Assembly: GCF_007744515.1 (NCBI RefSeq) | Contig: NZ_CP036268.1 | Coordinates: 4,517,244-4,581,243 of the forward strand | Direction of reading: 5' to 3' | Source of the DNA: Stratiformator vulcanicus | GTDB taxonomy: Bacteria > Planctomycetota > Planctomycetia > Planctomycetales > Planctomycetaceae | Length of the DNA stretch: 64,000 nucleotides | Part shown: positions 57,817-64,000 of the stretch, one piece after another | Position numbering within the stretch: the stretch's first letter is position 1 | Layout of the letters: the number at the start of each line of letters is the position of its first letter | The notes under the pieces: model-generated | The model's input: only the letters and a program-made list of their open reading frames with translations | The model's database searches: none | Told to the model about the DNA's origin: nothing | Translations under genes and position numbers: made by a program

Positions 57817-58740
57817 CTAATTCGCCAGAGCCGGCTCCGCCACAGCCACAGACCCCAATGGGGTCACTTCTTCCTCAGCCAGTTCGTTTCGGGGCCGCAA
57901 TGTCTCGCCTGCTTGCGCGGTTTGCGGAATCGCTTCGGCCGGTATCGTGGCGATCGGTCGACAGTCTATTCCGTCATATTCGACCAACTGCATCGTGCCG
58001 CAGTTGTACTCGATCAACGCCGTACTGTGCTCAATCCAGTCACCGGTGTTGAAATAGGTAACATCGTCAACATCGAGGCGATTGGGACGGTGGATGTGCC
58101 CGCAGATCACGCCGTGGCAATCATTGGCGCTGGCGTGCTCACCGAGCGTTTTCTCGAAATCGGAAAAGAACCGCACCAACCACTTGGCTTTCGACTTCAG
58201 CGACGCACACAGCGAGAAATCACCCTTCCGGCCGCGGACGAAACTGAGCATCCGATTGCCATAGAGCATGATTTCGTAAGCAAACGTGGCGACAACCGAA
58301 ATCCACTGGGCTCCCTGCTCGAACCGATCGAACTTGTCCCCGTGCGTCACCAGATAACGGTGACCGTGGGCCGTTTCGTGGACGAATTCGTCCGCGATCG
58401 TGATGCCGCCCATCTGCAGCGGGAACGTTCGCAGAAAGTTGTCGTGGTTCCCGGGCGTGTACAGGACATTCGTGCCCGAATCGGCCATCGCGACCAGACG
58501 TTGCAGGATCGCGTCGTAGGTCGCCGTCCAATGCCACAGGCGGCGCAATCGCCACCCGTCGATGATATCGCCGACCAAATAGAGGTTCTCGGGCTGATAG
58601 GCGTGCAGAAACGTCAAAAAACGCTCGGCACGAGCATGTTTGCAGCCCAGATGCACATCGCTGACGAAAATCGAACGGACGTCAGACCCGTTCTGTTCCG
58701 AAAGCGGCATCGCGTCACCGGCCAAGGTGGCGCTCGTCAT
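57817..58740 (-). CDS. Metallophosphoesterase, LpxH-like (UDP-2,3-diacylglucosamine diphosphatase family)
   Basis: 307 residues from ATG 58740 (GGGAG eight bases upstream). It has the calcineurin-type metal motifs: VSDVHLG, VGDIIDGW, PGNHD and GHIHRP. The middle (LYGNRMLSFVRGRKGDFSLCASLKSKAKWLVRFFSDFE) matches the insertion of the LpxH-like YbbF group. True LpxH hydrolyses UDP-2,3-diacylglucosamine in lipid A synthesis; planctomycete homologues may act on other lipids. First gene of the cluster with the glycosyltransferase 42 bases behind it. Confidence 0.88.
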   Translation of the reverse strand: MTSATLAGDAMPLSEQNGSDVRSIFVSDVHLGCKHARAERFLTFLHAYQPENLYLVGDIIDGWRLRRLWHWTATYDAILQRLVAMADSGTNVLYTPGNHDNFLRTFPLQMGGITIADEFVHETAHGHRYLVTHGDKFDRFEQGAQWISVVATFAYEIMLYGNRMLSFVRGRKGDFSLCASLKSKAKWLVRFFSDFEKTLGEHASANDCHGVICGHIHRPNRLDVDDVTYFNTGDWIEHSTALIEYNCGTMQLVEYDGIDCRPIATIPAEAIPQTAQAGETLRPRNELAEEEVTPLGSVAVAEPALAN

Positions 58741-59256
58741 AAGACGACTCCCGAACGGACAGGGGTTGGAATTGCGGAGCGGAAAGTTCCGACGGACTCC
58801 GCCTGCATCAGTGTTCGTCGACTGTGACCCTACTACTGCAAAATTGATTTTCAATGAAGTTCTGGTGAAAGCCAGCGCCGAAATTGTGAAGAATGTGGAA
58901 AACCTGCTTTCAGCCGCCCACGGCTCATGCCTTCGCACCACGTAGAAACCCTAATTCGCCCCCCACCAAAGCAGTCAAGCCGCCGGGAATCGCTGTAGAT
59001 CACCCCGAAGCTGCGACCCAATGGGCTTGGGCGACAGCACGTTTCGCTCGGGGAGCGACATCATCGCCCCGGAATTCGGCGTTGGCGCGACTCCATGGAT
59101 GCGGAGACTTGCTTCAGCGGTGACCTTGGCTCGATAAGGACACGCTGCTTGCCGTTGAGCAGATAGTCAGGGAAATCGGGAACTGGCAGGATTGCCGGGT
59201 AACGACCTTGGCGTTCAGCCGCGGACGCGCAGTGACCTGCCCGCTACAACGGCCTG
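58741..59256. other. Long intergenic region holding a hairpin element; no confident gene
   Basis: 516 bases. No frame with a ribosome site or recognisable family. It contains the 60-bp inverted structure at 59200-59259 next to the stop of the DUF4375 gene. The left half is AT-richer than the operon to its left. Confidence 0.45.
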
Positions 59257-59259
59257 TTA
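59200..59259. repeat. 60-bp imperfect hairpin with TAAC and GTTA ends (attC-like)
   Basis: On the plus strand it starts TAAC and ends GTTA; inside, GGCGTT pairs with AACGGCC with a bulged base, and further short paired blocks are separated by unpaired bases. It ends within three bases of the stop codon of the gene at 59257-59706. Integron attC sites have this size, ends and bulged stem, but the strict GTTRRRY core is not met on either strand. Confidence 0.4.
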
Positions 59260-59706
59260 GCTGTTGTCATACGCGTTGAGAAGTTGTTCCAAGTCATCAT
59301 CGTACTCCAAGAACGCCTGGTCCTCCTCCTCGAACGCCTCTCCGTCCGGGGAGATTAGGAGAAGCTGCTTCTGCCGCTCTGTTCTATCCCGTGGGGGCCC
59401 CTCTCCGGGGAACTTCGCAGCCGCCCTCTCGACAATGGCGGCCGTGTGCTCGGCCCCAACGGCCCGAATCGCAGAGATTACCTCTGATGTTCGGTCTCCG
59501 GCCGAGTTGAAGAAGAACTGGTCGAAGCCACCGTTGTTGACCTCGGCCTCGCACTCTCGTATCAGACTCGCAATTTTAGCTTTGTCCATCGACCCTTCCT
59601 GAGTATCCCGTCGTCCGATCTCACCAACTTCGCCGCCGCATGCCGGAAGCAGGACCAAGGCCGTCGCTGCAATCACGAGGAGCGGACACCGTATCATAAA
59701 CCCCAT
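59257..59706 (-). CDS. DUF4375 (DMP19-like) domain lipoprotein
   Basis: 149 residues. A short lipoprotein signal (LLVIAATALVLLPAC) is followed by the DUF4375 pattern: ECEAEVNNGGFDQFFFNSAGD, then AIVERAAAKFPGEGPP and a C-terminal FLEYDDDLEQLLNAY. Most family members are cytosolic and several are encoded next to toxins or mimic DNA (DMP19), so a lipoprotein form is unusual. ATG 59706, or ATG 59697 three codons later, which has GGGG just upstream. The attC-like hairpin overlaps its last bases. Confidence 0.75.
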   Translation of the reverse strand: MGFMIRCPLLVIAATALVLLPACGGEVGEIGRRDTQEGSMDKAKIASLIRECEAEVNNGGFDQFFFNSAGDRTSEVISAIRAVGAEHTAAIVERAAAKFPGEGPPRDRTERQKQLLLISPDGEAFEEEDQAFLEYDDDLEQLLNAYDNS

Positions 59707-59773
59707 ATGGTAACGTCTGCAACAACCGGGTACGGCTATTGTAAACGCCTCATAAGGTGCTCCGGCGGGGTGG

Positions 59774-59803
59774 CTGGGGACGGTCCCGAAGAGCCGCCCC
59801 CAG
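59774..59803. repeat. Hairpin between two small minus-strand genes
   Basis: CTGGGG-A-CGG pairs with CCG-C-CCCCAG across a 10-base loop, a nine-pair stem with one mismatch. No T-run. Could be a terminator stem or a cassette-associated hairpin. Confidence 0.5.
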
Positions 59804-59948
59804 TGAGCGCGGGGTGGAGTTGGCATTTCTAGTTGATCTTAATTACTGGGGGCAGGCGGTGGAATTGCGAGAGGTCGCATCTCGACAAAATTGAAGCCGC
59901 AATCGCAGAAACGTCCCTCCGAGCCTTCCGCCGCATGGTCCCCCAACT

Positions 59949-60404
59949 TTATTCTGCGGGTCCCAACGTTACATCTAACGTTGGATTCAAATTTCGTGCA
60001 TCGGGATTGAAGTATCGCATTAGAATCCCGTTCGGACCGTCTTCAAATTGTGGAGCAAATACCGATGTCGAGTCTATCACATTAAACGGCGGCGAGGTGG
60101 CGCCTTGCGAGAGCTTGTGTAGCTCGGCCGGATCAGCCGAAAAATCGATCCACACGTGCTGCTGAAACGTGTCGTATGACCAACCAGAGACCCGGCTGCC
60201 TCCGGCATCAAAATACGGTTGCAAATCGGCCCAGCCGTCTGGCCATTTCCCATCGTGATCCTCCATGTAGTAAATCACCATTTCGGCCGCGCCCCACTGC
60301 GCATAGGAATCGTCGAGACGCGAAAACGTCATGGCCACGGAGAACCCAAGCAACACGATGGAACAGCCGAGGGTCAAGGCGATATATCGAACTACGCGTC
60401 GCAT
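59949..60404 (-). CDS. Unknown single-pass exported protein
   Basis: 151 residues from ATG 60404. One N-terminal hydrophobic segment (YIALTLGCSIVLLGFSVAM), then a soluble domain (WGAAEMVIYYMEDHDGKWPDGWADLQPYF, then GWSYDTFQQHVWIDF). The WPDGW-x-DL pattern is reminiscent of small pseudopilin-like planctomycete proteins, but there is no prepilin cleavage site. A short palindrome (CCAACGTT / AACGTTGG) lies inside the last codons. Function unknown. Confidence 0.6.
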   Translation of the reverse strand: MRRVVRYIALTLGCSIVLLGFSVAMTFSRLDDSYAQWGAAEMVIYYMEDHDGKWPDGWADLQPYFDAGGSRVSGWSYDTFQQHVWIDFSADPAELHKLSQGATSPPFNVIDSTSVFAPQFEDGPNGILMRYFNPDARNLNPTLDVTLGPAE

Positions 60405-60482
60405 CTTTTGATTTTGGAAACGTCAAAGCTCACAGAATCCCTGCCGGTAGCAAGGGATGACTTGAGGACTCGGGATGAATGG

Positions 60483-60719
60483 TCATGAAATTTCGACGCG
60501 GAGCAACGTAACAAGGCCAACGATGCATGCGCCGCCAAGGAGAGTGCCGAGTACGGCGATTCTTGCAAAACTTGAAGGCTGCTCACCGATTCCGGTCGGT
60601 TCGCTATTTGAATTCTCGAAAAACTGTCCGGTGAAGAGCCCGTAAAAAACGGGTGCCAAGCAAGTGAATGAACCCACTAGGGAGGCCGCGAGTCCGAAAG
60701 CAACAAGCAGATATTCCAC
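60483..60719 (-). CDS. Unknown two-segment membrane protein
   Basis: 78 residues from GTG 60719. Two hydrophobic segments (LLVAFGLAASLVGSFTCLAPVFYGLF and IAVLGTLLGGACIVGLVTLL) with a polar loop between. Immediately upstream of the start (three bases) lies GGTTAGGC (60730-60723), the form of an integron core site. No family is recognised. Confidence 0.5.
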   Translation of the reverse strand: MEYLLVAFGLAASLVGSFTCLAPVFYGLFTGQFFENSNSEPTGIGEQPSSFARIAVLGTLLGGACIVGLVTLLRVEIS

Positions 60720-60799
60720 GCCGCCTAACCAGCGTTAATCAAGAACTATTCCGAATAACATGCGTACGTTAATTCGCCAAGTGGCTGTCTACAATTAAT

Positions 60800-61234
60800 T
60801 TATTGCGAACTCAAAACAAAATTCCCTGGCGGGTCTTCGGACACGGCTAGGTTGAGTTGGCCTGCAAGGTCCGCGACAAGGTCAGCGGCGGTTGCGCCTT
60901 CGAAGGTGAGCGTAACGCCCATGTCGAGCTTAGTCGCGTCTGAGCAAGAAACGCTGGTTTCGGTTGTTTCTGCAATATCTTGCAATAGGTCGCCGAAGTG
61001 TGCCCTGACCACTTTATATTTGTAGGTGTCGCTCCCATCCGGGGCCGTTCCGGTTTCCGAGCCCATTGAACCGTAGTTGTTATTTGTGATTGTTACCCAA
61101 CCGACAGCGCCGGGGTCCGCAGCGGTGCTTGGAGGAGTAGTGGACGAAGGGGCCACTCCAGGGGCGTCACTGTTTGGGGAACACCCTAAACAGAGCGAAA
61201 GTAATGTGGCGAGTAACGTTGCCAAAGCTCTCAT
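60800..61234 (-). CDS. Unknown lipoprotein with STN-like (secretin N-terminal) domain
   Basis: 144 residues from ATG 61234 (GGAG eight bases upstream). Lipoprotein signal ATLLATLLSLCLGC, a Ser/Thr/Pro spacer, then a compact domain with the pattern FGDLLQDIAETTETSVSC, VTLTFEGATAADLVADLAGQLNLAV, FVLSS. This resembles the STN domain of secretins and TonB receptors (L-x-x-LA-x-xTG ... G-VTL-x-L-x-x-x-T-x-x-x-A-L). Alone, its role is unclear. The family resemblance is by eye. Confidence 0.55.
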   Translation of the reverse strand: MRALATLLATLLSLCLGCSPNSDAPGVAPSSTTPPSTAADPGAVGWVTITNNNYGSMGSETGTAPDGSDTYKYKVVRAHFGDLLQDIAETTETSVSCSDATKLDMGVTLTFEGATAADLVADLAGQLNLAVSEDPPGNFVLSSQ

Positions 61235-61344
61235 AGCGCGTCTCCGTGGGATTTCGTGGCTAATGTCCCCGTTCACCGGGCCGCGGCGTTACACGTTGAA
61301 TCAAGTTCGGTCGGATTCGCCGTCCGGTTCAAGAATAGTTATTT

Positions 61345-61608
61345 TCAGCTTTCTACTTGGCGTAATGCCCAATTGAGAGCTTCGTCCGATAGCCTGAGCA
61401 GCGACTCGTCAACTGTCACGCGTCGTAGTTTTTCCTCGGATAGTCTGCGTGCGAGTATTCGCCGCCGAATGTCTTTGTGGACTTTTTTGAGTTCGTCCAC
61501 GGAATCAGTCGAATTGGATCCGTTTAACAGTGCAATAGCCTCGCTGTATATGGCGCGAATCTCGGCAGCGTTTCCGGGCACCCTCGGGATGTGTGGGTTT
61601 TGTTGCAT
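61345..61608 (-). CDS. Small unknown protein
   Basis: 87 residues, helical and charged (VDELKKVHKDIRRRILARRLSEEKLRRVTVDESLL). No known family. The ATG at 61608 has only a weak ribosome site. Fits the series of small minus-strand genes of this region. Confidence 0.45.
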   Translation of the reverse strand: MQQNPHIPRVPGNAAEIRAIYSEAIALLNGSNSTDSVDELKKVHKDIRRRILARRLSEEKLRRVTVDESLLRLSDEALNWALRQVES

Positions 61609-61870
61609 CAGGATCGTGGATTGGCTGTGCTGAGAAGGTTACATCACACGTCCCGCGCATGACCCGAACGCCGACTCGTAACATCCTTGTGTTTTGGCAA
61701 GCATTCTTCACGGCCTAACCAATATCTACCAAGACTTGTTCCGATCAATGTGCTCACGCCCTTCGGAACAAAACTGGCCAAAATCGCCCTAGCTAGAACC
61801 GTCGCGATCATATCACCATAGAAGTCCATCATTGCCATCCGAAAATCGCGCAGCAAACTGAAAAACGGGG

Positions 61871-61933
61871 ACCAAGAAGTTTCGGCACGGTTCGGATGTC
61901 GTAGCCGTCTTCGATGAGGTGCAACGCGAAAGA
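61871..61933 (-). pseudogene. Tyrosine recombinase remnant, integron-integrase-like
   Basis: A 21-codon minus-strand fragment reads SFALHL then IEDGYDIRTVPKLLG. This matches the strongly conserved block before the catalytic histidine of tyrosine recombinases (family: HSFATHLLE-x-G-x-DIRTVQELLGH), and most closely the integron-integrase form. The catalytic arginine upstream and the LGH histidine and tyrosine downstream are gone. About 130 bases further in another frame, LPKHKDVTS may be a second remnant of the same gene. Clearly broken. Confidence 0.6.
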
Positions 61934-61936
61934 AAG

Positions 61937-61969
61937 ATACGCCGCCCCGTGCGATTCGGTGCGGCGTAT
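61937..61969 (-). terminator. Hairpin, possible terminator behind the tRNA fragment
   Basis: A 9-bp stem ATACGCCGC / GCGGCGTAT, extended by three inner pairs after one mismatch, followed on the minus strand by CTTTCTTT. It lies 15 bases after the tRNA-like 3' end, where a tRNA terminator would be expected. Confidence 0.5.
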
Positions 61970-61984
61970 TGCAGCGACAAAAAC

Positions 61985-62004
61985 TGGGCGATGAGGGACT
62001 CGAA
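61985..62004 (-). other. Candidate att site: tRNA 3'-end fragment
   Basis: The minus strand reads TTCGAGTCCCTCATCGCCCA: a T-loop (TTCGAGT), the 3' T-stem (CCCTC), a 7-base acceptor strand (ATCGCCC) and a discriminator A. Immediately upstream the matching 5' T-stem (GAGGG) is absent, so only the 3' part of a tRNA is present, cut at the T-loop as in integrase att cores. No CCA follows. Confidence 0.55.
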
Positions 62005-62273
62005 GCAAATGCCATAACCAATGTCGTCGAAACGAGTTCAGCGCAGTCCGGCAACAAATGCGGTGCAGATTCCGGTGCAATGACGCCGCTCACGGATTCC
62101 GAGTACCTTCTCTACCGATGGCCGCATCTATCGACGGCTGATTTGCAAATCCTCCTCGGCCGCCTCGGTGAAAGTTCCCACGGTGTTCCCCCGTCGATTC
62201 CATCTCAGGTTTCGGGAGACTAGCTTGGGCGTGGAAACATCGAAAAGACTTCCCGGTCGAGTTCTCTCCCGCC

Positions 62274-64000
62274 ATGCCTTCCGAAAGTAACCCCGGCTCC
62301 GACCGCAACTTGCTCTATGGAATGATTGCGCTCCAAGCGGGGCTGGTCACGAAGAACGCCCTGCTGGAAGCAATGCAGGCGTGGGTGCTCGACAAGGATC
62401 GTCCGCTCGGCGACATCTTGGTCGAAAAAGGTGGGCTGAACTCGGAGGCAAAAACTCTGCTCGATTCTCTCGTCGAGATGCAGGTCGCCCGACACAACGG
62501 AGACGTCGAAGCCAGCCTCGCTGAGGTGAGTTCAGTTCCCACATCGGCAGTCGAGTTACTCGCCGAAGTCGAGGATTCGGAGGTACAGAACATGCTCGCT
62601 TCATTCAAAGTTCCGAAAGCAAATCCGGATCTTTCTGCGGGCGGCGCTGCGACACTCATCGTCGCCTCGGCGGGCGGCGCTGCGACAGACATCGTCGCCT
62701 CGGCGGGCGGCATGCGCTACCAGATACTCCGGCCGCATGCGAAAGGCGGCTTGGGGCAGGTTCTTGTCGCCCGAGACACGGAACTCCAACGTGAGGTGGC
62801 CCTGAAAGAGATTCTGGATCACGCGGCGTCCAACGAGGAAGCCCGGTCGCGGTTTCTATTGGAAGCCGAGGTGACCGGCAAGCTGGAGCATCCCGGGATT
62901 GTGCCCGTTTACGGACTTGGTACCTACGCAGACGGCCGTCCCTATTACGCGATGAAGTTCATCCGCGGGCAGAGCCTGAAAGAAGCCACTGAAGAATATC
63001 ACAGTCAGAAAGGCCAAACATCGGCTGAACGCAACACCGCGTTTCGCAGTCTCATCGGTCGCTTCGTCGACCTGTGCAATACGATTGCGTACGCCCACAG
63101 CCGCGGTGTCCTTCACCGCGACCTGAAACCTGGCAACGTGATGCTGGGAAAGTACGGCGAGACGCTGGTTGTCGACTGGGGAATAGCGAAAGTCGAAGGA
63201 CGGAAAGATACGGCCGGAGCATCGACGCTCGAAGATGAGAGAAAGATAAACGTCACCTCCGGTTCCAACGCGACGCCCACGCAAACCGGACGTGCGGTCG
63301 GAACGCCCGCTTTCATGAGTCCGGAACAGGCCGCCGGTCGTCACGATCTGCTCGGACCAGCCAGCGATATCTACGGCCTCGGGGCAACGCTCTACTACGT
63401 ATTAACCGGAAAACCTCCGGTCCAAGGCGACAATATCGCTGAAGTCCTCCGCAATGTGGAACAGGGGCGAATCGAGCCACCATCGGCGATCAAGTCCGGC
63501 ATTGCGCCTGATCTCAGCGCAATTAGCATGAAGGCTCTGACGAACGAGCCGAAAGACCGTTATTCCTCGGCAGAAGATATCGCGGCGGACCTAGAGCGAT
63601 GGTTGGCTGATGAACCGGTTTCGGTGCGGCGTCCCTCAGTCTTAGAGCGTGCGGGAAGGCTTCTCAAGCGGCATCGCGCGAGCGTACTCGTGGGCACGTC
63701 GGCGCTGCTTCTGCTGTCTGTTGGCGCATTAACTGCAATTGTTGCCATTACAAACTATGCGAGCAGTGAGGCAGCGGCGCGGAGCGAGGCTCAGGCGGCC
63801 GAATTGGTCGCCGTGGAGAACGAGAAAGCCGCCCGGAAAGCAGAACGCGAGGCCGAGCGCGCCGCTATTGAAGAGCGTAAGGCCAAAGACGTAGCTGTCG
63901 TGGCGAAAAACAATATCCAACGAGAGAAACGAAAGCTCGAAAAAGTTCTCTATCGAGAGCAAATCAATGGGGCCCGTCAAGCTTGGGAGGCCGGTGACGT
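62274..64000 (+). CDS. Ser/Thr protein kinase, membrane-anchored (3' end outside window)
   Basis: The frame is open from ATG 62274 to the window end (575 codons). The first 120 residues are a non-kinase helical domain common ahead of planctomycete kinases. A 33-bp repeat then encodes SAGGAATxIVA twice. The kinase domain follows: RPHAKGGLGQVLVARD (glycine loop), VALKE (ATP lysine), HRDLKPGN (catalytic loop), VVDWGIAK (DWG instead of DFG), GTPAFMSPEQAAG (activation end), and a C-lobe ending in DRYSSAEDIAADLERWLADEPVSVRRPS. One membrane segment (VLVGTSALLLLSVGALTAIVAI) and a coiled coil rich in alanine and glutamate come next. It is probably a large sensor kinase; its outer domain lies beyond the window. 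Confidence 0.93.
   Translation, partial: MPSESNPGSDRNLLYGMIALQAGLVTKNALLEAMQAWVLDKDRPLGDILVEKGGLNSEAKTLLDSLVEMQVARHNGDVEASLAEVSSVPTSAVELLAEVEDSEVQNMLASFKVPKANPDLSAGGAATLIVASAGGAATDIVASAGGMRYQILRPHAKGGLGQVLVARDTELQREVALKEILDHAASNEEARSRFLLEAEVTGKLEHPGIVPVYGLGTYADGRPYYAMKFIRGQSLKEATEEYHSQKGQTSAERNTAFRSLIGRFVDLCNTIAYAHSRGVLHRDLKPGNVMLGKYGETLVVDWGIAKVEGRKDTAGASTLEDERKINVTSGSNATPTQTGRAVGTPAFMSPEQAAGRHDLLGPASDIYGLGATLYYVLTGKPPVQGDNIAEVLRNVEQGRIEPPSAIKSGIAPDLSAISMKALTNEPKDRYSSAEDIAADLERWLADEPVSVRRPSVLERAGRLLKRHRASVLVGTSALLLLSVGALTAIVAITNYASSEAAARSEAQAAELVAVENEKAARKAEREAERAAIEERKAKDVAVVAKNNIQREKRKLEKVLYREQINGARQAWEAGD
62637..62712 (+). repeat. 33-bp tandem repeat inside the kinase gene
   Basis: Two full units of 33 bp (starting 62637 and 62670) and a partial third encode SAGGAATxIVA. 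They differ at only a few bases, which suggests recent duplication. They sit in the linker before the glycine loop. Confidence 0.85.

Larger units (their letters stand above)
61609..62273. other. Recombination-junction region without an intact gene
   Basis: 665 bases carrying, from right to left on the minus strand, a tRNA 3'-end fragment, a hairpin, an integrase remnant, a short hydrophobic frame (about 61838 to 61644) and a GGTTAGGCC core-like site (61719-61711). No complete gene is seen. The frames that span the whole region are chance readings. Confidence 0.55.

Noticed and set aside
61644..62093. 149-codon minus-strand frame over the tRNA fragment and hairpin
   Set aside because: It reads through the tRNA 3' end, the terminator-like stem and the integrase remnant; a chance frame.

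Overview
The window looks like chromosome of a planctomycete (phylum Planctomycetota, order not resolved). The signs are protein kinases with a DWG instead of a DFG motif, a planctomycete-type two-haem cytochrome, two adjacent Tat-exported Gfo/Idh/MocA dehydrogenases, a TolC protein with a long acidic tail, a radical SAM / glycosyltransferase / LpxH-like cluster, roughly 60% GC by eye, and many GTG and TTG starts. No rRNA, complete tRNA or CRISPR array is visible.

Layout. 0-2 kb: 3' part of a protein kinase fused to a beta-helix domain. 2-8 kb: serine hydrolase coupled to hisD, threonine aldolase, FlgM, a Fur-family regulator, prepilin peptidase. 8.1-11.6 kb: nitrogen block of two PII genes and glnD. 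11.7-20.3 kb: phosphomannose isomerase, a small GD-rich protein, a STAS protein, trpG/pabA, two paralogous membrane proteins behind dtd and thiO, a dihaem cytochrome, larE. 20.3-26.6 kb: an AT-richer accessory island of unknown genes, a headless cadherin/VCBS-type protein ending in an AHH-type nuclease toxin domain, and two candidate immunity genes. 27-30.2 kb: GNAT acetyltransferase and glycogen phosphorylase. 30.5-36.4 kb: an ammonium transporter fused to a hybrid histidine kinase, translationally coupled to an HD-GYP response regulator. 36.5-45.7 kb: malate dehydrogenase, bioA, RND efflux genes. 46-58.7 kb: Gfo/Idh/MocA pair, zinc peptidase, WYL regulator, TolC, DUF427, and the lipid/glycan-like cluster. 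59-62 kb: small minus-strand genes, imperfect hairpins, an integrase remnant and a tRNA 3'-end fragment, which together look like a decayed integron-like or island junction. 62.3 kb to the end: a second protein kinase, cut by the window edge.

The strongest systems are (i) the ammonium-sensing phosphorelay (Amt + PAS + HisKA + two REC + HPt, then HD-GYP), which could link external ammonium to c-di-GMP and shares the window with the PII/GlnD circuit; (ii) the AHH toxin cassette with an Imm11/Imm43-like and a SUKH (SMI1/KNR4) protein; and (iii) the recombination junction at 59-62 kb. Several operons use 4-bp start/stop overlaps: hisD-hydrolase (GTGA), thiO-dtd (GTGA), dtd-membrane protein (TTGA), kinase-HD-GYP (ATGA).
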